DNA from: an uncultured Victivallales bacterium
GTDB taxonomy: Bacteria > Verrucomicrobiota > Lentisphaeria > Victivallales > UBA1829
NCBI GenBank assembly: GCA_944391115.1
Contig: CALXSJ010000013.1
Coordinates: forward strand, 37,138-101,137
Direction: 5' to 3'
Length of the DNA: 64,000 nt
The first letter of the stretch is position 1. Every line of letters starts with the position of its first letter. The position numbers and the translations under genes were made by a program. Shown here one piece after another: positions 1 through 8,268 of the stretch. A model generated the notes under the pieces. That model ran no database searches. It had not been told where the DNA came from and saw only the letters and a program-made list of their open reading frames with translations.

Positions 1-633
1 GTAATTCCAGATGTAACAGCCGGTCAGGCGGCGTTTTCCGGGCGTCCGCTCCACCATGCGGGCGAGATCGTCCGGCAGCGCGTCAATCTCCGCGGGAGTC
101 TTCATATTCCAGTAAGTTATGACGTCAAACTCCTTGAGATAATCATCGATATCGAATTCCAGCTGGCGTTTGTACCAGACCACCCAGAGGTCCAGCGGGC
201 GGACGGCGTTATGAAGGCGGGAGCGCATCTCGCGGATCTGCTCCACGGAATAGCGCGCCCAGGTTTCAACCGGTTCCAGACGGTGCGCGAAGAAATCGTC
301 CAGAACCGCGCCGGAGATATTGGGAAACAGTGCCGCCTGGCGGAGCACTTCCTCCAGATCGCTGCTCTTGTCATTGCGCGTGGAACCGGAATCCCCCATT
401 GCGGACCATACGACCTCGCGCATGGAACGCATCTTCTCCGACTCGGCGTCAAACGGCGGTTCCGGCTTGCCGCACATCACCACCCGGCACATGTTCGGAA
501 TCCCGAGATATTCCGCTCCTTCCACCGGCCCCATCTTATTTCCGCCGGGAAGTTTCCATGATTTGTTGCCGCCGGCATTCTGATGAGACATGGCGTCCTG
601 GCCCCAGAGCCAGAAACAATCTTTGAGTTTCAT
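1..633 (-). CDS. Unknown protein, C-terminus cut off by window edge
   Basis: An open frame of 211 codons begins at ATG 631-633 and runs off the left end of the window. The start is supported by an AAGGAG sequence about 8 nt upstream and a promoter at 756-784. The protein starts MKLKDCFWLWGQDAM and contains GAVLDDFF near residue 110 and LWVVWYKRQ near residue 150, followed by ITYWNMKTP. The alternation of hydrophobic strands ending in acidic or aromatic residues (SGAVLDDFF, LWVVWY, VITYWN) suggests a TIM-barrel glycosidase-like fold, but no named family is recognised. No signal peptide is evident. It is the last visible gene of a leftward cluster with an SGNH hydrolase. A glycoside-active role is inference from fold impression and neighbours only. 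Confidence 0.7.
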   Translation of the reverse strand, partial: MKLKDCFWLWGQDAMSHQNAGGNKSWKLPGGNKMGPVEGAEYLGIPNMCRVVMCGKPEPPFDAESEKMRSMREVVWSAMGDSGSTRNDKSSDLEEVLRQAALFPNISGAVLDDFFAHRLEPVETWARYSVEQIREMRSRLHNAVRPLDLWVVWYKRQLEFDIDDYLKEFDVITYWNMKTPAEIDALPDDLARMVERTPGKRRLTGCYIWNY

Positions 634-755
634 CCTGACACTCCTTGCTCTTGTTCCGGATCAAAAATTTTCCGCATATCCCGTTCCGGCACGGGAAACG
701 GACCGCGTGCGGACCCCTGCCGCACACCGGGACAGAAGACGACTGCCCGGAATCT

Positions 756-784
756 AAAATACCGCGGAGAAACGGTGTTTGCAA
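756..784 (-). promoter_or_regulatory. Promoter for left-edge gene
   Basis: On the minus strand a TTGCAA box (779-784) is followed after 17 nt by TATTTT (756-761). It lies 123 nt upstream of the start at 633 and fits the TTG-N17-TATNTT pattern seen across the window. Confidence 0.5.
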
Positions 785-847
785 GCTGAAAAACGGGATT
801 TTTCATGCAATTGCGTCCATGGGGAAAACAAGGGCTGTGCGGAGAAA

Positions 848-1465
848 TCAATCCCCGGAAGCAGAGAGCGATGCCGGAACGGAAGAGTCCCCGTGTTCCA
901 GCACTTCCCTGCGGATCGCAGACCAGTCGGCACGCCGGATCAGAGCGGCAAGATTCGGAAAGAAGAATTTGTGCATGCCGTAACGGGGATGCTCCATTTC
1001 GGCGACAGCCTCCTCCGGGGTCCAGTCCTGAAAAACGATTCTGTATGCGGCCACCACGGCGCCGGTCCGGTCCGCTCCGTGCAGACAGTGGATCAGAAGC
1101 GGGCGCGGCGCATCGCGGATGATCTTCAGCGCCCGGACCAGATCCGCGCGATCCATCATGCCGGTGTTGATCCCGCACTCATATTCCCGGATTCCGTCCA
1201 GAGTGCCGGGATGCTTCACCGTATCGCGGAATCCCTGCCGCAGATTCAGAATGCTCCTCACGCCGATCCGTTTCAGTTCGGCAAACGACGCCTCGTCCGG
1301 CTGGGCGGAACGGTAAATCCGCGCGTCCGCGTCCACAATGTAAAAGTTTTCCGGCGCCACGGTCATCGCCAGGGATTTCGCATCGAAAGTCGGCTCCGCC
1401 GTACCGCAGGCGGCGGCAAAACACAGGAGCGCGCCGCAAAAAAAGAGAGACAGGATTCTCGCCAT
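848..1465 (-). CDS. Dual-specificity/tyrosine phosphatase-like exported protein
   Basis: A 205-residue protein with an N-terminal hydrophobic segment (residues 3-19) that is a signal peptide; Cys20 could be lipidated, but the box before it (FAAAC) is a weak lipobox. The mature part is a cysteine-dependent phosphatase: the P-loop HCLHGADRTG at 126-135 has the CX5R signature (Cys127, Arg133), and IYRSAQP near 50 is the typical opening motif of the bacterial DSP/cyclophilin-like phosphatase group. The expected general-acid Asp is plausibly in the loop MMDRAD near 103-108. RBS GGAGG precedes ATG 1465. It follows the SGNH hydrolase in the same direction. The substrate cannot be told; such enzymes act on phosphoprotein, inositol phosphates or other phosphoesters in the periplasm. 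Confidence 0.8.
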   Translation of the reverse strand: MARILSLFFCGALLCFAAACGTAEPTFDAKSLAMTVAPENFYIVDADARIYRSAQPDEASFAELKRIGVRSILNLRQGFRDTVKHPGTLDGIREYECGINTGMMDRADLVRALKIIRDAPRPLLIHCLHGADRTGAVVAAYRIVFQDWTPEEAVAEMEHPRYGMHKFFFPNLAALIRRADWSAIRREVLEHGDSSVPASLSASGD

Positions 1466-1500
1466 AAAAACCTCCGTTTTTCCTAAACCTTAATGCTGGA

Positions 1501-2631
1501 TCAGCATGATTCCAATATTCCGGGGGAATTTTCCGCAAAGGCAATGATCCGCACCGCATGACCGGAACTCTTTTCGTTGTGCTTTTCCGAAACACGCAGA
1601 ATCAGAGTATGTTTCCCGCGGGACAATGTGCCGGCAAGCATCCGGGTGCGTGGATAATGCAGTCCGGCGCTGTAGGCGTGATACAGGTCGGCGGAACGGA
1701 AACGCCCGCCGTCGATGCTGTATTCGACAATCCCGGCGTCGGGTCCGGCTGTCAGGAAGAGTCCGATTGCACTGCCGGAAAATTCGAGAAAAAGCTCCGC
1801 GCCGGGAGTCTCCGTGAACAGGGTCGGGAGCGCAGTGAAGCGTGCCCGTTTTTCGCCGGGAAGACGCTCCCAGTCGGGAATTCCGAGCGTCCACTTCTCA
1901 TCGTATTCCGCCGCGGAGAGAGCGGCAAAATGCGCATGAACCAGGCTTTTTTGGTCCAGCAGCGCGCGGGGACATTTTCTTTCACTCTTTCCTTTTTTTC
2001 CCGCGGCATCCAGCAGTTCCCCGATCAGCGAAGCATAGATCCGGTTGCCGAAGAGAGCGGGATGCACGCCGCCGAAATCCTTCGTCCAGTCAAACTCGCC
2101 CGCGGCAAGGCGCGCCCCGACAACCTGCGCAAAATTCACGCTCGGGATTCCGTAATAGGACGCGACCGTCTCCATCGCGCGGATCTCCCGGGGCGTCCGC
2201 CCGTTTTTGTAACTCTCATTATGCGACTCGTTCGCGGAATAGAGGAACACGATATCCATGCGGGGATTCCGCGCATACGCCATCCGCACCATTCCCTCCA
2301 TCGCACGGATGGTTTCGGACCGTTTCAGATGACCGTCCTGATTGTCATTCACGGCGAACTCGATAAACAGCAGATCGGGCGTCATTTCCGCGAAGACATC
2401 CTGCCCGATGCGGAACGCTCCCGTATCGGAACAGGTGGAACTGATTCCCGCATTGAGGAAACGAAATGAACAGGAGGGAAAACGGGCTCGAAGCATGGCC
2501 TCGGTCAGCGCGGTATAACCGTTCATCTCCGTGATGGAACCGCCGATGAAGGCGACAGCTCCGCTTTTCGCTTTTCTGAATCTGGAAATCGCGGCGGAAA
2601 GACCGCTCCGGCATTGAATCGCATCCTTCAT
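1501..2631 (-). CDS. SGNH/GDSL-type hydrolase (probable carbohydrate esterase)
   Basis: A 376-residue protein. Residues 25-210 form an SGNH fold: FIGGSIT carries the nucleophile Ser32 (block I), NAGISSTCSDTG at 60-71 supplies the block II glycine, AVNDN at 93-97 is block III, and FGGVHP at 186-191 supplies the catalytic His190. The usual D-x-x-H pair is stretched here: the nearest aspartate is Asp185, five residues before the histidine. Residues about 230-376 look like a beta-sandwich accessory domain. No signal peptide is visible, so it is probably cytoplasmic. Relatives deacetylate sugars or polysaccharides. It starts 24 nt after the upstream membrane-protein gene ends, so they are probably co-transcribed. 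Confidence 0.85.
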   Translation of the reverse strand: MKDAIQCRSGLSAAISRFRKAKSGAVAFIGGSITEMNGYTALTEAMLRARFPSCSFRFLNAGISSTCSDTGAFRIGQDVFAEMTPDLLFIEFAVNDNQDGHLKRSETIRAMEGMVRMAYARNPRMDIVFLYSANESHNESYKNGRTPREIRAMETVASYYGIPSVNFAQVVGARLAAGEFDWTKDFGGVHPALFGNRIYASLIGELLDAAGKKGKSERKCPRALLDQKSLVHAHFAALSAAEYDEKWTLGIPDWERLPGEKRARFTALPTLFTETPGAELFLEFSGSAIGLFLTAGPDAGIVEYSIDGGRFRSADLYHAYSAGLHYPRTRMLAGTLSRGKHTLILRVSEKHNEKSSGHAVRIIAFAENSPGILESC

Positions 2632-2654
2632 GAATCTGACTCCAAATTATTTCA

Positions 2655-3209
2655 TTAATAGAAGGAAAAAGAACAGGGGACCCCAAGCAGATTCCGCAGG
2701 ATTTCCGCCTCTTTTTCCAGTTCTTTTTCCCGGGAAGGGTGGCAGTTGCACAAAAAGATCCTGCCGCCGTCGCGCAGGCGGATATTCAATTCACAATAAG
2801 CTTTCATCCCGCCGCACCGGAAACGACAGGGAGTTCCGGAGCGCAGAATCTGAATTCCGGAAATTTCCGCAAACGGGATTGCCTTCCCGCGGACAGTGAC
2901 AAGTTTCCGGTTCAGGTCCAGACTGTCCGGCAGCAGGAATTCCCGCGCATAGGGCAATACCAGAAACAGAAGGAATGCAATGAGGCAGACAACTCCTGCA
3001 TACACCGGCGGCGGCAGATTCAGACGCAGCGCCGGAATCGGCAGAACGAGGACAAGAAGAATGCAGCAGCACTGAAACGCAGTAAAAAAACGTGTCGGAC
3101 GCCAGTAAAACAACCCGCTTCCATTTGAGTCCAGCCGGCGCAGGTGGATCAGTTTCCATAAGGGAGAGTTGGGCACATTGATGTTTTTTACAGATTCGGA
3201 ATCCGGCAT
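2655..3209 (-). CDS. Small membrane protein of unknown function
   Basis: A 184-residue protein. Residues 41-63 and 67-86 are hydrophobic and should form a membrane hairpin, and the C-terminal about 95 residues form a soluble domain (DSLDLNRKLVTVRGKAIPF, then a Cys-rich stretch CRFRCGGMKAYCEL and IFLCNCH). This layout, two helices then a small beta domain, resembles bacterial PH-like membrane proteins, but no family is clearly recognised. It starts 3 nt after the stop of the next upstream gene (3213), so the two are co-translated and likely act together. Confidence 0.7.
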   Translation of the reverse strand: MPDSESVKNINVPNSPLWKLIHLRRLDSNGSGLFYWRPTRFFTAFQCCCILLVLVLPIPALRLNLPPPVYAGVVCLIAFLLFLVLPYAREFLLPDSLDLNRKLVTVRGKAIPFAEISGIQILRSGTPCRFRCGGMKAYCELNIRLRDGGRIFLCNCHPSREKELEKEAEILRNLLGVPCSFSFY

Positions 3210-3212
3210 GCT

Positions 3213-3908
3213 TCACCTCCCGGCAATTCTGCCGTACATGGTTTGTGTTGAAGTGTCATACAGAATGAAAAACGTCCCGTCCGCAAAGGTTCCCGGAAAG
3301 AAAAATGCATCGGCGGGAAAGTGCGCCGCATCCGGAAGGAACCGCCCGAAAAAATCCCGGGGATTCCGATCGGGAATCTCTGCGGGAGTCCAGTTTTTCG
3401 CCGCGGCAAACGCGCGAAAATCGCCGGAGGCAAGACGGCAGCGCCATTCCAGCGAACAAGGAGGAATCCGGTTTTCATAAAAGCGGATGTCCGAGGCGGT
3501 TTCGGGAAGAAGCCGGCGGAGCGCCGCTCCGGAATGCAGAAGCGGGGAGATTTCCCGGAACGAATCACAGCGATGCTCGGACAAGACGGCGGCATGATAA
3601 TAAAATCCGCCGGCGGCCAGTCCGGAAAGCAGAAACGCCAGAACGCAGTTCCTGGCGGAGAAAAAACGCGCCAGCCCCCGCCGGGGCTCCGGCGTCAGAC
3701 GGACTTTCAGAAAAAGCAGAAGCGCCAGCAGATCCGCGGAAAAAAACACGCCGAGCAGCAGACTCAGACGCAAAGCGATCATCCCGTGGAGCGCGAACGC
3801 GGCAAGCGCCATCGCCAGAACCGCATTCAGCCCCAGGAGAAGAAGAAGCGCTTTTACTGCCGAAAAAAATACATTCATTCGTATTCCGGGTGTCCGTCCG
3901 TCCGGCAT
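3213..3908 (-). CDS. Membrane protein of unknown function
   Basis: The chosen start, ATG 3906-3908 (MPDGRTPGIR), has AAGGAA about 9 nt upstream and gives 231 residues; a start 49 codons earlier is open but would run into the mnmG promoter. Three hydrophobic segments lie in roughly the first 110 residues (around 16-38, 44-66 and 86-105), followed by a soluble, probably extracytoplasmic domain of about 120 residues containing GTFADGTFFILYDTSTQTMY at the C-terminus. No family is recognised. It heads the leftward cluster 3908-848 and faces mnmG. Confidence 0.65.
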   Translation of the reverse strand: MPDGRTPGIRMNVFFSAVKALLLLLGLNAVLAMALAAFALHGMIALRLSLLLGVFFSADLLALLLFLKVRLTPEPRRGLARFFSARNCVLAFLLSGLAAGGFYYHAAVLSEHRCDSFREISPLLHSGAALRRLLPETASDIRFYENRIPPCSLEWRCRLASGDFRAFAAAKNWTPAEIPDRNPRDFFGRFLPDAAHFPADAFFFPGTFADGTFFILYDTSTQTMYGRIAGR

Positions 3909-4034
3909 GAAGAGGGATTCCTTCCGTTCCAGAAATTCTAAAATAATATAAATCCGCATCGCCGCCATTGCAAGAGGAAAGGATGCGGAAACAGACGCCG
4001 GAAACGCAATCGGGGCTTTTTCCATCCGGAAGTC

Positions 4035-4062
4035 TTGAAAGTTGGCGCGCATCATTTATATT
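4035..4062 (+). promoter_or_regulatory. mnmG promoter
   Basis: TTGAAA (4035-4040), 16-nt spacer, TATATT (4057-4062), placed 59 nt before the mnmG ATG at 4121. Confidence 0.55.
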
Positions 4063-4120
4063 AATGAATTTTCCCGTTCCCTTCCGGAAGGGGGGAATCA
4101 AAACCACCGCTTTGGGCATT

Positions 4121-5992
4121 ATGGATGAATATTTTGATGTTGTTGTAATCGGCGGGGGACACGCCGCCTGCGAAGCAGCCCTGGCCGCCGCACGGATCGG
4201 CGCGCATACGCTCATGCTCACGATAAACCTGGACCATATCGCCCAGATGAGCTGCAATCCCTGCATCGGCGGAATTGCGAAAGGCCATCTGACACGCGAA
4301 ATCGACGCGCTCGGCGGCGCAATGGGAATCGTCGCGGACGCTTCGGCGATTCAGTTCCGGATGCTCAATCTGGCCAAGGGCCCCGCCGTCTGGTCCCCCC
4401 GCGCGCAATGCGACAAGCTCGAATACCAGCACGCGATGAAATGCTGTCTGGAACGGGCGGAAAATCTGGAGATCAGGCAGGCGCTCGTCACAGGTTTTCT
4501 TCTGGAAAAAGACGCGGTTGCCGGTGTCGAAACCGCCTTCGGCGACAAATTTCATGCGAAGGCCGTTGTAACCGCGACCGGAACGTTTCTTGCCGGAAAG
4601 CTGCACTACGGGCTCCGGAATTTCGCAGGCGGCCGCGCCGGAGACCCGCCGTCCGTGGAACTCGCCGCCGCAATCCGCGGTCAGCTCAAGCTCCGGACCG
4701 GACGCCTCAAGACGGGAACGCCCCCGCGCGTGCTTGCGAATTCCATCGACTTCTCCCGCATGGAGCCGCAGGGCTCCGACATGCTGGAGGAGCATTTCTC
4801 CCATTTCCCGGACGAAAGCGTCCGTCCGCGCGCCGGCCACCGGAATCTGCCCTGCCATCTGACCCACACCAATGAAGAAACCGCCCGGCTCGTCCGCGAC
4901 AATCTGGACAAGGCGCCGATGTACAACGGCCTCATCAAAGGGATCGGGACACGCTACTGCCCGTCTTTCGAGGATAAAGTCGTCCGCTTCCCGCAGCATG
5001 AACGCCATCACATCTATCTGGAGCCGGAAGGAGAATTCACCGAAGAGTATTACGTCAACGGGCTCTCCACCAGCCTGCCTCCGGAAATTCAGGTGAGGAT
5101 GCTGAAAACAATCCCCGGCATGGAAAATGTAAAAGTCACACGCTACGCCTATGCGATCGAATACGACTTCGTCTTTCCCGAGGAACTCGACCGGACAATG
5201 GCCGTGAAAAAGTGGAAAGGACTTTATCACGCGGGGCAGATCAACGGCACCAGCGGCTACGAGGAGGCCGCCGGACAGGGACTTCTTGCAGGGCTGAACG
5301 CGGCGCGCTTCGCGGCGGGACTTGACGGCGTCTCGTTCGGGCGCGACACCTCCTACCTCGGCGTGCTCGCCGACGACATCACGACCAAGGAGATCGTCGA
5401 GCCCTACCGCCTGTTCACAAGCCGCGCCGAACACCGTCTGTTCCTCCGGCAGGACAACGCGGACTTCCGTCTTGCCCCGCTCGGGTGGTCGCTCGGACTC
5501 CTGCCGCGCGAAAAGTATGATTTTTTCCTGCGCTATTCCGAAAAATGCGCCGCGGCGGAAGCTTCCTGCAAAGCGGCAAGAACCGGCGGGCGCCTCCTGT
5601 GGGACCGTCTGAAAGACACGCACGGCGTGCTGGACAACGCCAATCCGCCGTTCGCCCCGGAAACAATCGGCCTATCCGGAGACGATCCGCTGGACCGGCG
5701 CGTCTTCCGCCAGATTGCCGTTCTCGCGCATTACGAAGGATATATGAAGCGCGAAGAACAGGCGATTGCCAAGCTCCGCGCCCTGGAGTCCTGGCGCATC
5801 CCGGAAAATCTCGATTATTCCGCCGTGACGGGACTCTGCAATGAATCGCGTGCAAAACTTTCAAAGATCCGCCCGGCAACGCTGGCGCAGGCGGGACGCA
5901 TCGACGGCGTGACGCCGCCGGAAATTGCGCTGCTTCAGGTGCATATCATGCGCATGAAACGCTCTGCCGCACAGGAGACGCCCGCGCCATGA
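4121..5992 (+). CDS. mnmG: tRNA uridine 5-carboxymethylaminomethyl modification enzyme MnmG (GidA)
   Basis: A 623-residue protein, the usual length for MnmG. It starts MDEYFDVVVIGGGHAACEA, the FAD-binding dinucleotide fold that opens the family. The family motifs MSCNPCIGGIAKGHL (residues about 41-55) and GTRYCPSFEDKVVRF (near 280) are present, as is the C-terminal helical domain that binds MnmE and tRNA. With MnmE it installs the cmnm5 group on wobble uridine-34 of several tRNAs, using FAD and methylene-THF. An earlier in-frame ATG at 4064 is possible, but the conserved N-terminus begins at 4121. The stop overlaps the following permease start by 4 nt (ATGA). The link to that transporter looks like operon convenience. 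Confidence 0.95.
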   Translation: MDEYFDVVVIGGGHAACEAALAAARIGAHTLMLTINLDHIAQMSCNPCIGGIAKGHLTREIDALGGAMGIVADASAIQFRMLNLAKGPAVWSPRAQCDKLEYQHAMKCCLERAENLEIRQALVTGFLLEKDAVAGVETAFGDKFHAKAVVTATGTFLAGKLHYGLRNFAGGRAGDPPSVELAAAIRGQLKLRTGRLKTGTPPRVLANSIDFSRMEPQGSDMLEEHFSHFPDESVRPRAGHRNLPCHLTHTNEETARLVRDNLDKAPMYNGLIKGIGTRYCPSFEDKVVRFPQHERHHIYLEPEGEFTEEYYVNGLSTSLPPEIQVRMLKTIPGMENVKVTRYAYAIEYDFVFPEELDRTMAVKKWKGLYHAGQINGTSGYEEAAGQGLLAGLNAARFAAGLDGVSFGRDTSYLGVLADDITTKEIVEPYRLFTSRAEHRLFLRQDNADFRLAPLGWSLGLLPREKYDFFLRYSEKCAAAEASCKAARTGGRLLWDRLKDTHGVLDNANPPFAPETIGLSGDDPLDRRVFRQIAVLAHYEGYMKREEQAIAKLRALESWRIPENLDYSAVTGLCNESRAKLSKIRPATLAQAGRIDGVTPPEIALLQVHIMRMKRSAAQETPAP

Positions 5993-6948
5993 GTGAATCA
6001 TCCGCCGCCCCCGGACAGCCCCGTCCGTTTCTGGATACGCTCCGGAAACTCTGTGCAAGGAAATTCGCCCTGGCGTCCCTGGTCATCTGCCTGCTCTATC
6101 TCGGCGCGGCGGTTTTCGCGGAAATCTACAGCGCCTGCTGCGACGCTTCCGGAACGGAACCGGTCTACCAGGTTCAGAACCACGCGGAGCGTTTCCTGGC
6201 TCCGTCATGGAAACATCCGCTCGGCACGGATTATCTCGGGCGCGACGTTCTGATCCGTGCGATTTTCGCGGCAAAAACGGCCGTCAAGGTCGGAATCATC
6301 GCCTCGGCCATTTCCGCCGCCCTCGGGGTATTCCTCGGGATCTGCGCAGGATACTTCGGCGGCTGGGTCGACGATGTCGTCGAGTGGCTGTACAGCACCT
6401 TTGCATCGATGCCGTCTCTGCTCTTCATCCTCGCTTTCGCCCTTCTTGTGTCGAAAGGCTTTCTTTTCGCTCCGCTGGAAACGGCGTTCACGGCGGCGGC
6501 GCGCGCGCTGCGGACCGAACCCGGCATGCTTGCGGTTTATCTGGGGATCGGTCTGACCGGCTGGGTGTCGCTCTGCCGCGTGGTGCGGGCGGAGGCCATG
6601 CGACTGCGGGAACGCCAGTATGTCCTCGCGGCGAAAGCGCTCGGTGAAACTGACTTCCGGATTCTTTTCCGGCACGTCCTCCCGAATCTCATGCACGTTG
6701 TGATCGTCTATTTCACCATGCGTTTCGCCTTCGCCATCATGACCGAGGTGATCGTCAGCTATCTGGGACTCGGCGTGCAGTTCGAACCCAGCTGGGGCGT
6801 CATGATCGCCGACGGGCAGGAGCGTCTCTGGCGCGGGATCTGGTGGGAAGTCGGCGGCGCGACACTCTTCATGTTTATTCTGGTGCTCGCTCTGAACATC
6901 CTCGGGGACGCGCTCCGCGACGCGCTGGATCCGCGGCTGTCGGAATGA
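5989..6948 (+). CDS. Oligopeptide/dipeptide ABC transporter permease (OppC/DppC type)
   Basis: A 319-residue inner-membrane permease of the binding-protein-dependent type. It has an N-terminal helix (residues about 23-45), an extracytoplasmic segment with HPLGTDYLGRDVLIRAI (residues about 77-93, typical of OppC/DppC), and five further membrane helices. The cytoplasmic EAA loop that docks the ATPase reads EAMRLRERQYVLAAKALG and ends HVLPNL, matching the family consensus. The start codon overlaps the mnmG stop. No OppB, OppD or binding protein lies alongside; a matching OppF-type ATPase is 3.7 kb downstream at 10626, so the transporter is probably split over several loci. Peptides are the likeliest substrate by family; not shown here. 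Confidence 0.9.
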   Translation: MSESSAAPGQPRPFLDTLRKLCARKFALASLVICLLYLGAAVFAEIYSACCDASGTEPVYQVQNHAERFLAPSWKHPLGTDYLGRDVLIRAIFAAKTAVKVGIIASAISAALGVFLGICAGYFGGWVDDVVEWLYSTFASMPSLLFILAFALLVSKGFLFAPLETAFTAAARALRTEPGMLAVYLGIGLTGWVSLCRVVRAEAMRLRERQYVLAAKALGETDFRILFRHVLPNLMHVVIVYFTMRFAFAIMTEVIVSYLGLGVQFEPSWGVMIADGQERLWRGIWWEVGGATLFMFILVLALNILGDALRDALDPRLSE

Positions 6949-7647
6949 CGGGCCGGAAGCCGGAAGGTTCTTTTCTCCGGCGGGAATTCACGGCATCGGA
7001 AAAAACGGACCCCGGTTCTCCGGAAAAGAGCAAAAAAATCAAGAAATCTTGAAATATTCTTCTTTTTCCCCTTTTATTTTCGCCACAATGGGTTATTGTT
7101 TCTTTTTCGAGAAGGGTCGTATGCGCGAAACGGTTTTTTTCCGCGCACACGGCGTTAACATATATCAATGAAGCAATTGGCGAACACGGATTGCACGTTG
7201 GACCTGAAAGTCTCGTGACAGATGGAAATATTTGCAGAATTGAAAAAATGCGCGGAATCTTCCGTAAGGGGGAAGACATTTTCCCCGCCGCCGTGCGGCT
7301 TGTTCCGCACGTCCATGCGGAATAAGCCGCACGGCGGATTCCGGCAATCGTTTTTTCTTTATGAAAATATGACGCAAGACACGTTTTTTCAGGACATCGG
7401 CTTCTCCGTTCCGCTTCACGGCACGGTGCGTCCAGATGAAGCAGTTTTCAGTTGAAAGGACAGGCAAACCAGCAGACGGGTTTCTTTCCGGAAATCCCCC
7501 GCTTTCGGTTTTCGCCCCGTCCGGACATGGCACTCCTCCCTCCGGCATGCGTCGCAGCCGTTCAACCCCAGGCAACTGCGGTTCGATCCGTGTATCCGCG
7601 CGCATCCTTCCGCCGTCGCCGCTGCTCTTTCAGGGAACAGTTTGAAA
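6949..7647. other. 700-bp intergenic region with RNA-like hairpins
   Basis: No convincing coding frame. It holds an AT-rich stretch (about 7030-7115), a hairpin around 7122-7147 (TGCGCG...CGCGCA), the very strong hairpin at 7288-7337, and a pairable segment at 7445-7648 ending at the start of the 5-formyl-THF cyclo-ligase gene. Probably regulatory or non-coding RNA. Confidence 0.5.
7288..7337 (+). repeat. 22-bp inverted repeat / strong RNA hairpin
   Basis: The left arm 7288-7309 and right arm 7316-7337 are complementary over all 22 positions except one that becomes a G-U pair, with a 6-nt loop CGTCCA. A run of six T lies 13 nt past the stem (7351-7356). It may be a terminator, an attenuator or part of an RNA gene. 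Confidence 0.75.
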
Positions 7648-8268
7648 ATGGCGGTGTCGAACCAGTCTGAAAAACAAATTTTGCGGCGCGGGAAAATCCT
7701 CTTGAGAAGGAACATTCCCCGCGCCGCCAGATGTGCCGCCGACGCAGCCATTCTGAAACAACTGGAAGCTCTGCCGGAATTCGCGGAAGCTTCCGTCATT
7801 GCCGCTTATGCGAGCGATGGCACCGAGCCGGATCTCATGCCGCTGCTCAAACGCGCCGCCGCGGAAGGCAAAATCATCTGCCTGCCGCGCTGGCGCAGCG
7901 ATTCCAATTATGAAATGGCGGTGCTTGACGGAGATTTCAAAACGGTCAACGGCAAATGGAACATGCCGGAACCGCCTCCGGATGCGCCGCGCGCTGAAGA
8001 AAATCTGCTGAATCGGGCGCTCTGGCTCGTGCCGGGAGTGGCGTTTGACGAAAACTGCGCCAGACTCGGACGCGGCAAGGGAATCTACGACAGACTCCTT
8101 GCCGGAACCGCCGGAGTGTCCGCGGGAGTCTTTTACGACTGCCAGCAGACCGCCGGGCTGCCGACCGAGCCCCACGACCGTCCCCTGGACATCGTCGTGA
8201 CGGAATCACAGGTCCGCCGCCGGAAGCCGATGAACTGCAAAAAACTGCATGGAAAGGAATTACGATGA
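7648..8268 (+). CDS. 5-formyltetrahydrofolate cyclo-ligase (MTHFS)
   Basis: A 206-residue protein starting at ATG 7648; a TTG two codons earlier is less likely. It has the MTHFS family layout: basic N-terminal helix (KQILRRGKILLRRNI), the conserved ASDGTEPDLMPLL region (near residue 54), and the C-terminal ATP-binding motif GRGKGIYDR near 144-152. The enzyme converts 5-formyl-THF to 5,10-methenyl-THF with ATP and clears an inhibitory folate. The gene overlaps rny by 4 nt (ATGA). In many bacteria this gene follows the 6S RNA gene, which makes the upstream gap interesting. Confidence 0.9.
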   Translation: MAVSNQSEKQILRRGKILLRRNIPRAARCAADAAILKQLEALPEFAEASVIAAYASDGTEPDLMPLLKRAAAEGKIICLPRWRSDSNYEMAVLDGDFKTVNGKWNMPEPPPDAPRAEENLLNRALWLVPGVAFDENCARLGRGKGIYDRLLAGTAGVSAGVFYDCQQTAGLPTEPHDRPLDIVVTESQVRRRKPMNCKKLHGKELR

